DNA of 64,000 nucleotides, taken from contig NC_044560.1 in the NCBI RefSeq assembly GCF_007565055.1, positions 46,613,530-46,677,529 of the forward strand. The letters run 5' to 3'. Each line of letters begins with the position of its first letter. Position 1 is the first letter of the stretch. Positions 1-58,339 of this stretch are shown piece by piece. Origin of the DNA: Rhinopithecus roxellana. Taxonomy: Eukaryota; Chordata; Mammalia; Primates; Cercopithecidae. Made by a program: the position numbers and the translations under genes. Under the pieces are notes generated by a model. It ran no database searches, was not told the origin of the DNA, and was given only the letters and a program-made list of their open reading frames with translations.

Positions 1-724
1 TACACTTGAAAGGCTGGGGTCCTGGGATGGGGAAACAGGAAGCTCTCATCATCTTGGCATGATCAGTCTGAGGTACGGGTGATTTTTTTTTTCTTTTGGA
101 AAGAGTGCTTTGCCTTTGCAAGGGGTCATGTAGGGATTGGCAGGGTTGCTGTTTGGTGAACTACCTTGCTAAATACTTGACTTGGTAAGGTTGAATTCTC
201 CAAGAATTCTCGTGGCAGTGAGGCTGAGACTTGAGCCAAGCTGTCTTTTCAAGGAAATCCAAGGTGCTATTTATTTTGGCATGCAGCCTGCTCTGGGATG
301 AAATACCACATTTTTATTATTCCAGAATAAAAAGAGGTTTGAAGAGAACAAAAGTACAGAACCAGGTTTGTTTCAAGACTAAGTAAGGGAAGGTCTCTTT
401 ATATTTGGATTTGAGGTTAGAAATGAGCTTGAAAATGGCATCGTAAAAGGAGTAAGCATGGAGAGAGTTGGTGCGGATAAATGCTACAGGAGTTGGGCTG
501 ACCTGGGGAAACCCGTGCTCCTAGGCACTGAGGGTGGATCTGGCTGGAACGGTTTCCAGTCTGGCCTGGTAGCTGCACATGGACTATCATCGCCGTCTGC
601 CAAGTGACTGCTTCTTTGCTGGATTTTGAATGGTCAGCCTTGGTCCTCACCTCCTTACCACCCCCCCTGCCCCATAGGCTTGGAAAGGAACTGTGGAATG
701 ATGGAGTCACACAAGCTATCCTGC

Positions 725-895
725 TCCTAATTAACTGGGTAACTTTGGATTGGCCACATGGACTCTTTGTGCCTTAGTTTCCTCATTTGTAACTTGGACA
801 TGTTCCTGTTTCCTAGGATTGCTTGTATGAGGGTGAAATGAGAAATCATACTCAGTAGCTGATTCCCAGTGTAAGCGCTTAGCTCCTGTTAGTTT
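725..895 (+). mobile_element. MIR relic
   Basis: GTAACTTTGGATTGGCCAC and CCTTAGTTTCCTCATTTGTA. Confidence 0.6.
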
Positions 896-1267
896 CTGTC
901 CATGGGTTCCCTTTGAAGACAGATAATTTTGCTCCTTTTATTTTGTTCATTTGGGAACCATGGACTGAGTGTCTGCCATGAGTTAGACATAAGGAGTTGG
1001 GGGTGACACGGGAAGAAGACGTGCAAGAATTCTGATCTTCACAAGTTTACAGATTAGTAGGGGAGAAGAGATAGAGAGAAAGCAAGCTATGTATGCCCAA
1101 AACATCTAGAATATGATGAGCTATGGAGAGAGTTTGGGCCCTAACTCTGGATCCTCGACCCTGGCGTAGGACAAAAACAAATGAAAAGTAACATAATAAC
1201 ACCAGGTATTTAAAGGTTCTGAACACTGGGGATACAACTTAACAGAATGGGTAAGAAATAGCTTTAT

Positions 1268-1506
1268 GGTCGGGTACAGTGGCTCACCCCTGTAATCCCA
1301 GCACTTTGGGAGGCCAAGGTGGGTGAATCACCTGAGGTCAGGAGTTCAAGACCAGCCTGGCCAAAGTAGCGAAAACCCATCTCTACTAAAAATACAAAAA
1401 TTAGCTGGGCATGGTAGCTTGTGACTGTAATCCCAGTTACTCAGGAGGCTGAGAGAGGAGAATGGCTTGAACCCAGGAGGCGGAGATTGTAGTGAGCTGA
1501 GATCAA
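1268..1506 (+). mobile_element. Alu, truncated at its 3' end but with target duplications
   Basis: Starts GGTCGGGTACAGTGGCTC and runs into the right arm, then stops at GAGCTGAGATC followed by AAAA. The 15-nt flanks 1253-1267 and 1507-1521 match at 14 positions. Confidence 0.88.
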
Positions 1507-2454
1507 AAGAAATGGCTTTATGTCAAAGCTTTAAATGCTCCAGAGAGTTGCAAAATTCCATTTTAAAGGGGAACTGTGCCCCATAAAGCTATTTTCATAT
1601 TCTGTTTTATTGTGAACAAGGTAGTATGCATGTGTTGATGTGGCAGTTATTTTTACCTAACCTACCTACATTGAGCATCTGCCCATGGGAAGGAAACTCC
1701 CTTAGCTAAACTCCACGATGTCTGTTGTGAGGACCACAGAGGAAAGTGGAGAAGGCTGGGGGTGGGAGTCGGGGCTGGAAGTGGTGACTTGTGCACATGA
1801 CAGATCCCTCCTTCCTTCCTGTATTATGAGCCCTTTAGAGTAAAAGTTGCCGAGCCCCCTCCTTTGAGAGTTGAGTGTTAGCTCCACTTCATTTCTGTAG
1901 CCTTGAAATGATTAATTTTAGTGAAATCCAAGTCTAAGAGAAATCTTAGAGGTCTCTACAGAGTTATTTTTAATGAAATTTGACCTAATGTGTGTTGAAT
2001 AATTCTTTAAAGTCATATGATCTGATACACGACGGGCTGAATTCCTAATTCTAACCAAAGGCTAGGTGTGTGACTGAAAAGTCCCTGGGCTGATGGTGAG
2101 AGTTTGTGTAGCCAAAAGTTCAACTGTACCCAGGTGGCCCCCTTCTCTGCGGTAGGAGCTTCTCCAGCCTTGGAGAAGCAGAGCTCTCCTTTGGCCCAGG
2201 AGGCTTTACAAGACAGCAGTTCTCCTCTAAGCCCAGAGGCTTTTTGTGTGTACTGTGGGAGAGGCAGAGAAGCACCAGTCAGAAGCATTTCCCCTCACAA
2301 GGGGAACTAGAGATCAGTCATAGTGTCAGGGAACTGGGCTGACTTACAGGGTGGACAAAGGTTTACAAATCATTTTTGTTCCCTACCCAGGCTTGGAGTT
2401 GGCTAGACTTGAGGGCAGATCCTGCTGCAACACTTGCTTGTTAAGTGAGGTGGA

Positions 2455-2600
2455 TCAGCCCTGTCAACTCTGTCAGCCTCAGTCTCCCTCCCTGGAAAAT
2501 GGGAATAATAATAATCCTCTTTGGGTGATGGTGTAAAGATTGCATGAGATGATTCATGAATGTCAAGTACTCCCAGCTCTGCCTGTTGCTTACTAATGTT
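2455..2600 (+). mobile_element. MIR relic
   Basis: CAGCCTCAGTCTCCCTCCC, AAAATGGGAATAATAATAAT. Confidence 0.6.
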
Positions 2601-3819
2601 ACAGGGGTGGGAGGGAGAGGGGAGCAGGAGCAGGAGAGGCTGCGATGGTGGAGATGAAGGGCCAAGCTTAGGGTTTGCCACCTCAGTCTCTTCTCCTGCA
2701 GGCTTCACCTGCCACTGCCTTCTGCATGCCAGCGGTGTTTTCTGCCTGGGAGCTTTCTCTTTATAACAAGGGCAAGCCTGCCTCACCCCAGGTTAGAACC
2801 TTCCACACCTCTCCACCGTCTGCCTCCTTGGTGGCCACTCTCAGCCTCTGCAAGACCACCTACACTCTCAGCTCCCTTGTCCCTAACTTCTCTAGCTCTT
2901 AGTTTTCAACAAACCAGGATGTGCTGGTGCACTGCTTGCTGCCTCAGAGGTAAGCAAAGTACTTAGTGTGTCAGTCCTTCTGCAATGAGTGTCTCTGCTT
3001 CTAGAAAACATGCCTGCCCTTTGGGGCTCCATCCACCTGGATAGAGCAAGGCCTCTCTGGCAGCTGCTTGGCAAATGGGCTGGAGGAGATGAGGCAGAAG
3101 CAGCACTCGCAGGAAGAAGTGGTGCTAAACTTTCTGGTGGCAAACTTCGGCATTTCTCTCTTATTTGACAGGCCTCATATTTTCCAGCCCTCTTCTCTAG
3201 TTACTTGTTTATTCCCTTTTTTCCATCCTTGGTTTCTGGAGGCCACCCACCATCCTTTTCTTTCACTCTCAGTTTCTCCCAATCCTTCCCTCATCACTGG
3301 TTCACTTTCCTGGTCTGGAGTTCATTGTCAAGTACATTGGAATTCCTAAAACAACCCTGCCTCCACTGCTGTGGTGTCACAGATAATTCATTATTCTGAT
3401 GGATGTGGAGTTACAATCATAAAAAGCCAATTTCCTGGGTGATTTATTGTAATGGGGGCAGGAGCTAGGATGTTTACCATTTGAAGAAAGAGTCCTGGAA
3501 ATGGATTAAAACTTTGGGGAGAATTTATGGTCAAACCTCAAGGTACACTAATTCAGAGCCAGGGCAATATTCTGCTTGAATAGTTACCCATGTCTTCGGG
3601 CCACCCAGGTTGAACTTCCCTTTGTTCTGCCCATGGTTAGAAATCACCTCTAAGTATCAGCTCCCTGTCAGTACTTGCAATTATCTCATCTCTATCTTCT
3701 GTTTGATTGACATGTCACACATCATTTATAGGTACTCTGATTCCAGCTTTTTCACAAAGTGGATTATAAGTCTCTTCCAAGGATGGGGACAGGTAGATTT
3801 CAACTCTTGAGATTACAGA

Positions 3820-3945
3820 AAGTGCCCTGTGCTGGTATCAGAAGCCTGGGTCTGATACTAGCACCTTCACGAATATTCTGAGACACCTTAGAGCAATTAA
3901 CTCCTCAGCCTCAGTTTCCTCATCTGCCAAGCAAGACGGCTGGAC
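3820..3945 (+). mobile_element. MIR relic
   Basis: GAGCAATTAACTCCTCAGCC, TCAGTTTCCTCATCTGCC. Confidence 0.55.
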
Positions 3946-4181
3946 CAAATACTTCCACTTCTTTTCATTTCAACTATTGCTAATATTCTGTGAAGAAACA
4001 CTCAGAATTGGGCTCTAGAAATGTGTACAGGTTTTTAATCTTCCTCCTTGGAGGACTGTGAGCTCATGGGCACCCTGGGAGAAAGGCAGGGATGGGTGTT
4101 ACTTTCTTTAGTGCTATGTTTCCCCAATACTTATTCAAACTCTAATGAGACTCACCAATTCTGTATCCTCCTTTCTTTCAG

Positions 4182-4252
4182 AACTCTCCAACAAGTTTTA
4201 CAGACTCATCTGATGAAGAGTGCCTGAGACACTGAGGGTCAGCGCTCCAAGG

Positions 4253-4268
<16 letters not shown>
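4182..4268 (+). CDS. KANK4: KANK4 exon with start codon (16 coding nt)
   Basis: The acceptor is a pyrimidine-rich run ending in TTTCTTTCAG at 4181; the donor is GATG|GTAGGC at 4268/4269. The ATG at 4253 has A at -3 and G at +4, a strong Kozak context. It codes M-E-K-T-D plus one base completed by the next exon (GCC, Ala6). The rest (4182-4252) is 5' UTR. It is assumed to be preceded by at least one non-coding exon outside the window, because an acceptor sits at its 5' edge. Confidence 0.88.
4213..4227 (+). promoter_or_regulatory. Minimal upstream ORF in the KANK4 5' UTR
   Basis: ATG AAG AGT GCC TGA lies 26 nt upstream of the KANK4 start, in the same exon and in a different frame from it. Its context is weak (C at -3). 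Such four-codon uORFs can reduce or tune initiation at a downstream ATG; the effect here is inferred. It is seen only if this exon is used as the 5' leader. Confidence 0.5.
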
Positions 4269-51288
<47,020 letters not shown>

Positions 51289-52017
51289 GGGCTGCAGAAG
51301 AACTGGCGGTGGAGAACAAAAGCCTTCTTCTCTGGACTCCTCCCTCGCCCTTGAAGAGGGCGGAGGTCACAGGCCAGAGAGTCACCCCTCTAGAGAAGAA
51401 ACTATGTCAAATATGCACATACATTCCTGTTGTATAATTCTGCTCATTAGAATGCTTTGTAGTTTTTGCCTTAGGCCAAGCCCCAAAACTACACGGGCTT
51501 CAGAGCAGGGTTCAAGGTGCAAGGTGAGGGGTACATTGGTGTCATCCAAACATCCAAAACATCTTCAGCCTTGAATTCCTCATGACTCTACCCTCTGTAG
51601 CATTGCATAGCAAGAAGGCAGGCAGGAGCACATTCGCACATTAGGAAAGCAATACTTTTTACATGGAATTTTAAAGTGCACTATCTTTGTTTTTTAAGCA
51701 AGTGTATACAAATATGTCCCATTGATATGCATGTCTAGAGATGGGAGGGGATTTAAGTCAACCCCCTGGCAAGCATTCTGTAGAGGACCCTAGAAGAATC
51801 ACCATGCAGACTGGTGAAACTGAACAAGGACCATTTGGGAGATTTGTTTTGATGGGGTTGACAAAGAAATCTAAAATTCAGACAAGGTAGGAAGAAGCAC
51901 ATTGGCGTCAATGCTGTATGTACAGTCTTGACTATTTCTGAGTCATCTAGTGACTCCAATGTGCTCCAGGGAAATTGGAATTAACTAAGAAATGTATTAT
52001 CTAGTAGGTTAGTATGT

Positions 52018-52023
52018 AATAAA
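52018..52023 (+). terminator. Candidate proximal poly(A) signal AATAAA
   Basis: Canonical hexamer about 730 nt past the KANK4 stop in a unique AT-rich context. Downstream GT-rich support is weak. Confidence 0.4.
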
Positions 52024-52670
52024 TAAGAAAAAGAAATTCAATCCAGTGACACACACCACATGTATTTGGGCAGAGTCAGATTCTCTCAGCTATTTTGAGT
52101 CTGCAAAAGAAACAAAAAAAAGCTTCCTCCTGAGGATGGGTTATTGTCATCAAGAAGCCACCACATTTCCTGCATAGCTGTACCCATTACCTACGGTAAT
52201 TCCCAGTGCTTTCCCCTCATATCCCCTAGAAGCAAATATCTGTTCTAAGGTTTTCTGGGACTTGTGGCTGCAGAGCCTTCAAGCCTGGAAAGCAGCAGAA
52301 GCAAAGGAGCCAGGCAGGGCAGGGCAATCCTTTCTGAAGCTTCCATATTCCCTGGGGCCAGCACATGCAAGGTTTATATGGTCAGTAGCTCAAATGAAGT
52401 CATCTGAATATGCTCTTTCTTTAAATCTCTTATGAAAAAAAAAAAAACAAGAAGTAGTGTCAAAGTTTGATGAGCTTTACATTGGAAATGCAAAAGCTTG
52501 CACTCTCATTTTGGCTGGGATGTCAATTTGCTGGGTGCCCCTGCGGTGAGTCATGAAACCTCCTTGGGCCCCAATTTCATCATCTCTAAAAACAAAAATT
52601 ATCATACAACCTACCTCCTGGGGGGTGCTGCACAAGAAGCAGCTGATGGAAGTTTTGAAATACAATTTGT

Positions 52671-52977
52671 GGCCGGGCGTGGTGGCTCACACCTGTAATC
52701 CCAGCCCTTTGGGAGGCTGAGGTGGGTGGATCACCTGGGGTCGAGAGTTCGAGACCAGCCTGACATACATGGAGAAACTCCATCTCTACTAAAACTGCAA
52801 AAATTAGCTGGGCATGGTGGCAGGCGCCTGTAATCCCAGCTGCTTGGGAGGAGGCAGGAGAATCGCTTGAACCCAGGAGGCGGAGGTTGCAGTGAGCTGA
52901 GATCATGCCATTGCACTCCAGCCTGGGTAACAAGAGTGAAACTCTGTCTAAAAAATAAAAATTTAAAAAAAAAAAAA
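52671..52977 (+). mobile_element. Alu in the putative long KANK4 3' UTR
   Basis: Two-arm Alu with flanks ACAATTTGT / CCAATTTGT. If the distal poly(A) site is used it is part of the mRNA. Confidence 0.88.
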
Positions 52978-53199
52978 TCCAATTTGTAACCCATTAAGGC
53001 CATCTATAGAAATGGAGCAAACTTCTTTATGCCATTGTGATTCATAAGAGAGGCTCAGAGTCCCAGAACACAACAACATGTGTTGATGCAACTCAGAGGT
53101 GGAGAGAATGGAGCAAATAATGAGGAAAAAAAAAAAAAAAAAGCTTTAAATGGGTTTATTTTGACCTCAAAATACATTGTAAGAGCAACATCCTATGTT

Positions 53200-53205
53200 A
53201 ATAAA
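53200..53205 (+). terminator. Candidate distal poly(A) signal AATAAA
   Basis: Canonical hexamer about 1.9 kb past the stop, immediately upstream of a MER20 fossil. The following GTTTTAGCCCGGTGCTT contains T/G-rich sequence suited to a downstream element. Confidence 0.45.
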
Positions 53206-53211
53206 TGTTTT

Positions 53212-53367
53212 AGCCCGGTGCTTCGCGAACATTTATGTGCATACAAATCACCTGGGATCTTGTTAGAAGGCAGTAGGTCTGGGGTGAGGCCTGAGACTCT
53301 GCATTTCTAACCAGGTCCCGGGAGATGCTGATGCTATCGAGCCACAACCACACTTTGAGTAGCAAGC
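53212..53367 (+). mobile_element. MER20-like hAT-Charlie element
   Basis: Contains AATCACCTGGGATCTTGTTA, TCTGCATTTCTAACCAGG and ACACTTTGAGTAGCAAG, the MER20 layout. It lies right after the candidate distal KANK4 poly(A) signal. Confidence 0.78.
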
Positions 53368-53873
53368 CTCTGGCCTATCCTTATTGTTTGTTATATTAAA
53401 ATGCTGCCTCCCAATCTTCTGTCTCAAAATTTCTTTGCATTTCTCTGCTCTTGGTTCTTGGGAATTTGCAGTGTGGGTCTTATTTGCTATTGTCTTCAGT
53501 ATGGAGCCTGTGTCCTGTGTTACCTGTTTAGGATTTATTTCTACATTTCATATTAGGTGGCAACTTTCATTGGGTCACTTTAAAAAAATGAAATCATATT
53601 AAAAACAACTTATTTACCAGGAAAAGCAAACTGGGTTTCCTAGGGCTTGAAGACTACTTACTCATCACTATCAAAAGACTGTCCATCCTTTCTGAGGTTT
53701 TTAATAATTTTATTTTAATCTCGAGGTTTGGACATGAGCATATGATCTCATCCTTTATAACCATTTCTTTCCTTTGGAATGTCTGAGCTCAGAATATGGT
53801 GAGATGAACAAGCACAGCCTGCCTTCCTGTCACTGTCCCTCAGCTCTAAAATTCATTTAAAAATATCTGTCGA

Positions 53874-54119
53874 TTGGGGTGCTGAGGCGGGCAGATCACT
53901 TAAGGTCAGGAGTTAGAGAACAACCTGGACAACATGGTGAAACCCTGTCTCTACCAAAAATCTTTAAAAATTAGCCAGGTGTGGTGGTGTGTTCCTGTAA
54001 TCCCAGCTACTCAGGAGGCTGAGGCTGGAGAATTGCTTGAACCTGGGAGGCAGAGGTTGTGGTGAGCCAAGATCACGCCACTGAACTCCAACCTAGTCAA
54101 CACAGCGAGACTGTCTCAA

Positions 54120-54121
<2 letters not shown>
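53874..54121 (+). mobile_element. 5'-truncated Alu followed by (TG)n
   Basis: Starts mid left arm (GGTGCTGAGGCGGGCAGATC) and ends GACTGTCTCAAA, then a TG repeat. Confidence 0.82.

Positions 54122-54158
<37 letters not shown>
54121..54158 (+). repeat. (TG)n microsatellite after an Alu
   Basis: About 17 TG units. Confidence 0.92.
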
Positions 54159-54439
54159 CCGGCCAGGTGCCCGGCACTGTTCCCAGCACTAGAGACATCA
54201 CAGTGAGTCCAGTTCAGTCTCCTGCCTCACCATCCCCTAGGGAAAACACATAGAAGGTCAAAGGAAGCCCAGAGGGGTACCACTAAAGGGAACCAGAGCT
54301 GGCCTTAGGAAGTCAAGGGAGGCTTCCTGGAGGAAGGGCCACTGAACTTAAAGATTACTGGATGTTAGGCAGAAAAGGAAGTGGAGTGAGAGGTGAGTGT
54401 GCCAGGCAGAAGAGTACTGCTGTAACTGCTCAGTGAGTT

Positions 54440-55105
54440 CACCTTGCCTGTTGCCTAGACAGAACTGATTTATCAAGACTGGGGAATTGCAATAGAGAAA
54501 GAGTAATTCACGCAGAGCTGGCTGTGCAGAACAGAGTTTTATTATCACTCAAGTCTCCCCAAGCATTCGGGGAGCAGAGTTTTAAGGACAACTTGGGGGC
54601 TGGGGGAAGCCAGTGAGCTGGGAGTGCTGATTGGTCAGGTCGGAGATGAACTCATAGAGAGTTGAAGCTGTCTTCTTGCGCTGAGTCAGTTGCTGGGTGG
54701 GGGCCACAAGATCAGAAGAGCCAGTTTATTGATCTGGGTGGTGCCAGCCGATCCATCAAGTGCAGGGTCTGCAAAATATCTCAAGCACTGATCTTTGGAG
54801 CAGTTTAGGGAGGGTCAGAACCTGGTAGTCTCCAGCTGCATGACTCCTAAACCATAATTTCTAATCTTGTGGCTAATTTCTTGTCCTGCAAAGGCAGTCT
54901 AGTCCCCAGGGAAGAAGGAGGTTTGTTTTGGAAAAGGGCTGTTATCATCTTTGTTTTAAACTATAAACTTCCTCCCAAAGTCAGTTCAGCCTGCGCCCAG
55001 GAATGAACAAGGACAGCTTGGAGGTTAGAAGCAAGGTGGAGTCGGTTAGGTCAGATCTCTTTCACTGTCTGTTATAAGTGTGCAATGGCAGTTTCACTGT
55101 GGAGG
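54440..55105. repeat. Mid-age primate interspersed repeat, family not identified
   Basis: Sequence such as ATTGCAATAGAGAAAGAGTA, GATTGGTCAGGTCGGAGATG and GCAAAATATCTCAAGCACTG is familiar as multi-copy primate DNA (LTR or L1 5'-end class). I could not assign a family or orientation. Confidence 0.45.
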
Positions 55106-55329
55106 CTGAAAGAAGGGAGAGCAGGCATTTGGGGGCCTTCATTCAGTTCAATGTGGCTGCCATGTTTGAGTGGGACACTGAAATCAAAGGGTGTATTTTT
55201 AAGAGACGAGACTGAAAATACATGGAGACCACATCAGAAAGTGCTGTAAAAGCTGTGGTAAGGCTTTATTCCAAAGGCAACAGAAAGCTATTGAAATCAA
55301 GATTTAAAATGGCGAAATCCATTCCTCTA

Positions 55330-55700
55330 ACCCACATTTAACACATATTTATCAGGTACCTCTTCCCTTCCAAGTGCTCTGCTTGAGGCTGGACCTATGC
55401 CAGCGGGCGAGTTAGGCACAGAGTACACTGCACATGAACAGGGAAGAAAGACAAATGAGCCACCGCCTTGCAGTGAGAGCCATGTTGCAACTGGGCGAGC
55501 AGAGGGTGCTGGGGGGTGCCTAGATGGGGCCATCAGCCTAGTCCCCCCTTCACCTAGAATTGGGGAGGGGGTCTAGGAAGGCTTCCTGAGGGATATTTTA
55601 GCTATCTGAAGGATGCGTAGGAGCTAGCCAGGCAAAGAGGAGCAGGAGAACGTTCCAGGCAGAGGAAGAAGCATGAATAAAGCTCCAAAACAAGAAAGAA
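55330..55700 (-). mobile_element. L2 relic (antisense)
   Basis: GAAGGCTTCCTGAGGGATAT, GCTATCTGAAGGATGCGTAG and GTTCCAGGCAGAGGAAGAAG. Confidence 0.68.
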
Positions 55701-55740
55701 TATTGATTTGGGCCATTCAAAGAATGTTAGCATGCCTACA

Positions 55741-56035
55741 CAGGGCACAGTGGCCCATGCCTGTAATCCCAGCACTTTGGGAGGCCAAGATGGGTGGATC
55801 ATTTGAGGTCAGGAGTTCGAGATCAGCCTGACCAATATGGTAAAATCCCATCTCTACTAAAAATACAAAAATTAGCTGGGTGTGGTGGCATGTGTCTGTA
55901 ATCCCAGCTACTTGGGAGGCTGAGGCAGGAGAATCACTTGAACTGGGGAGGCGGAGGCTGCAGTGAACTGATATCTCACCACTGCATTCAAGTCTGAGTT
56001 ACAGCCAGACACTATTCCCCACTACCCCCAAAAAA
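55741..56035 (+). mobile_element. AluS-type element with decayed tail
   Basis: Two-arm Alu; its end reads CACTACCCCCAAAAAAGG. Confidence 0.85.
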
Positions 56036-56094
56036 GGAAACAAAGCTTAGATTCACATGTTAGAAACAGCACTCCAGTTTTTTTTTAGCATGGG

Positions 56095-56360
56095 TGACAT
56101 TTATTCAATAAACATTTGTGGAGTGTCCATTCAGAGTCCTGGGCTCCAGAGTTAAGGGCTTGTTGGAGGGGGCAGATGTAAGCTAATGACAACGGTGAAA
56201 TGTGACAAGTGTTGGAAGCCTGAGTCAAGCTGCAGAGACTGACTTGGACAAGGGGAGTCAAGGAAGCCTCCCAGAGGAGTGGCTTTTCAGCTAAGCCATA
56301 ATGAAGCCTAGGAGTTTAGACATAACAGCAGGTGGATGGAACATGTGGAAAAACATGACC
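56095..56360 (-). mobile_element. L2 relic (antisense)
   Basis: TTTATTCAATAAACATTTGT, AAGGAAGCCTCCCAGAGGAG and AAGCCTAGGAGTTTAG. Confidence 0.6.
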
Positions 56361-56365
56361 TGAGC

Positions 56366-56542
56366 CGGGCACGCTGGCTCACACCTGTAATCCCAGCTAT
56401 TCGGGTGGCTGAGGCACGAGAGTCGCTTGAACGCGGGAGGTGGAGGTTGCAGTGAGCCTAGATCACACCACTGCACTCCAGCCTGGGTGACAGAGCGAGA
56501 CTCCATCTCGAAAAAAAAAAAAGGAAAAAAAAAAAGAAAAAG
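56366..56542 (+). mobile_element. Alu with internal deletion joining left-arm head to right arm
   Basis: Reads GAGCCGGGCACGCTGGCTC to CTGTAATCCCAGC then straight into TATTCGGGTGGCTGAGG. Flanks ATGACCTG / GTGACCTG. Confidence 0.8.
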
Positions 56543-56742
56543 TGTGACCTGTTGGGCAATGGAGATAATTTCAAAATGACTTTAGTTTCAGTTATGCGGG
56601 AGACATAACTAAACAGGAGAAGTGAGAGAGAGGTCAGGAAACATTGCACTGGTACATTGATACTTAGAATTTGGACTTGTGCCTGTAACTTGAGGGGAAT
56701 AACAGGCCCCTTTGAAAATGCAAAGGCCTCAGCAGAAAAAGT

Positions 56743-57010
56743 TTGGGAGGCCAAGGCAAAAGGATTGCTTGAAGCCAGGAGTTTAAGACCAGCCTGGGCA
56801 ACATAGCAAGACTGCATCGCTACAAAAAAAAATTTTTTTTTTTTAAATAGCCAGGCATGGTGACACATGTTTGTAATAATCCTAGTTACTTAGGAGACTG
56901 AGGCAGGAGGATAGGTTGAGTCCAGTGAGTTATTTTCACACCACTGCACTCCAGCCTGGGTGACAGATTGAGACCCCATCTCTAAAAAAAAAAGAAAGAA
57001 AAAGTAAAAG
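56743..57010 (+). mobile_element. 5'-truncated AluJ
   Basis: Begins TTTGGGAGGCCAAGG with J-like variants, contains an A/T run between the arms, and ends in A10 plus AAAGAAAAAG. Confidence 0.8.
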
Positions 57011-57320
57011 GGCCAGGCGCGGTGGCGCATGCCTGTAATTCCAGCGCTTTGAGAGGCCAAAGTGGGCTGATCCATTGAGGTCAAGAGTTCCAGACCAGCC
57101 TGGCCAATATGGTGAAACCCCTATCTCTACTAAAAAATACAAAACTTAGTAGGGCATGTTGGTGCATGCCTGTAATCCCAGCTACTCAGGAGGCTGAGGC
57201 ATGAGAATCGCTTGAACCCAGGAGGCAGAGGTTGCAGCGAGCCAAGATTGTGCCACTGCAACCCAGCCTGGGTGACAGAGCGAGTGAGACTCCATCTCAA
57301 AGAAAAAAAAAAAAAAAAGA
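57011..57320 (+). mobile_element. AluS-type element
   Basis: Two-arm Alu starting GGCCAGGCGCGGTGGCGC, directly after the preceding Alu tail. Confidence 0.88.
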
Positions 57321-57509
57321 AGGCAAAATTTGCATGTAACTTCAGGAATTCAAAAATCTGCACCTAGCTGAATACAGTTGCTCACACCTGTAATCCCAAC
57401 ACTTTGAGAGGCTGAAGCAGGAGGATCACTTGAGCCCAGGAGTTAAAGACTAGCCTGAGCAACATAGTGACACCCCATCTCTACAAAAAAAATTAAAAAC
57501 TAGCCAGGA

Positions 57510-57789
57510 GGCCGGGCGCGGTGGCTCAAGCCTGTAATCCCAGCACTTTGGGAGGCAGAGACGGGCGGATCACGAGGTCAGGAGATCGAGACCATCCTGG
57601 CTAACACTGTGAAACCCCGTCTCTACTAAAAATACAAAAAACTAGCCAGGCGGGGTGGCGGGCGCCTGTAGTCCCAGCTACTCGGGAGGCTGAGGCAGGA
57701 GAATGGCGTAAACCCGGGAGGTGGAGCTTGCAGTGAGCTGAGATCTGGCCACTGCACTCCAGCCCGGGCGACAGAGCGAGACTCCGTCT

Positions 57790-57830
<41 letters not shown>
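57510..57830 (+). mobile_element. AluY, Old World monkey type, with a long A tail
   Basis: Full length, CTCAAGCCTG, GAGACGGGCGG and GGCGTAAACC; tail of about 38 A residues, consistent with a young insertion. Confidence 0.9.
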
Positions 57831-57831
<1 letters not shown>

Positions 57832-57926
57832 AACAACTAGCCAGGCGTGGTGATGTGTCTGTAGTCCCAGCTACCTGGGAGGCTAAAGTTAGCCCAGGAG
57901 GTCAAGGCTGCAATGACTGCGATCTC

Positions 57927-57988
57927 ACCACTACACTCCAGGCTAGGTGACAGAATGACCACTATACTCCAGGCAAGGTGACAGAATG
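57927..57988 (+). repeat. 31-bp tandem duplication in an AluJ right arm
   Basis: Two copies of the ACCACTACACTCCAGG...CAGAATG segment (57927-57957 and 57958-57988) differing at two positions. Confidence 0.9.
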
Positions 57989-58339
57989 AGACTCTGTCTC
58001 AAAAAAAAAAAAAAAATCTTACTGCTATGGGCAGTGGGGAGCCATTGATTTCTAAACAATAGGGGCATATGATCAGATTTGCTATTTATTGATAGAATGA
58101 TCACAGAAGGTGACTGAAAGCCAAGAGATCAGCTAGGATGTTCTAATGAGACACTGGGCATAAAGCAGGAAGGGCCCAGTGCATGGTAGTATTGGTGGGG
58201 ATGAAGAATAGAGTCCTGTAGGAAAGGCATCAGGAATGGGATGTGCCAGCATGTAGTGACAGACTGGATAGTGAGTGGAGAGCCGTCAAAAATGATGACA
58301 GGAGAGTGGTGGGATATGCTTTCTTCTCTTCCTCCTTAA

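Larger units (their letters stand above)
1..4181 (+). other. KANK4 intron 1, distal part
   Basis: Non-coding. Contains MIR relics, one 3'-truncated Alu and otherwise unique sequence. Short ORFs here (such as those between 2104 and 3349) have no recognisable domain and no splice context. A possible branch point CTAAT lies about 38 nt before the 4181 acceptor. Confidence 0.75.
51289..53225 (+). other. KANK4 3' UTR (end uncertain)
   Basis: Sequence after the stop codon remains in the terminal exon. Two AATAAA hexamers are seen, at 52018-52023 and 53200-53205, so a 3' UTR of about 0.75 or 1.9 kb is possible. The longer form would contain the Alu at 52671 and an A18-type run near 53129. Which site is used cannot be decided from sequence alone. 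Confidence 0.55.
57365..58016 (+). mobile_element. AluJ split by an AluY (parts 57365-57509 and 57831-58016)
   Basis: The left arm ends TTAAAAACTAGCCAGGA; the right arm resumes ACTAGCCAGGCGTGGTG. The right arm holds a 31-bp tandem duplication at 57927-57988. Confidence 0.85.
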
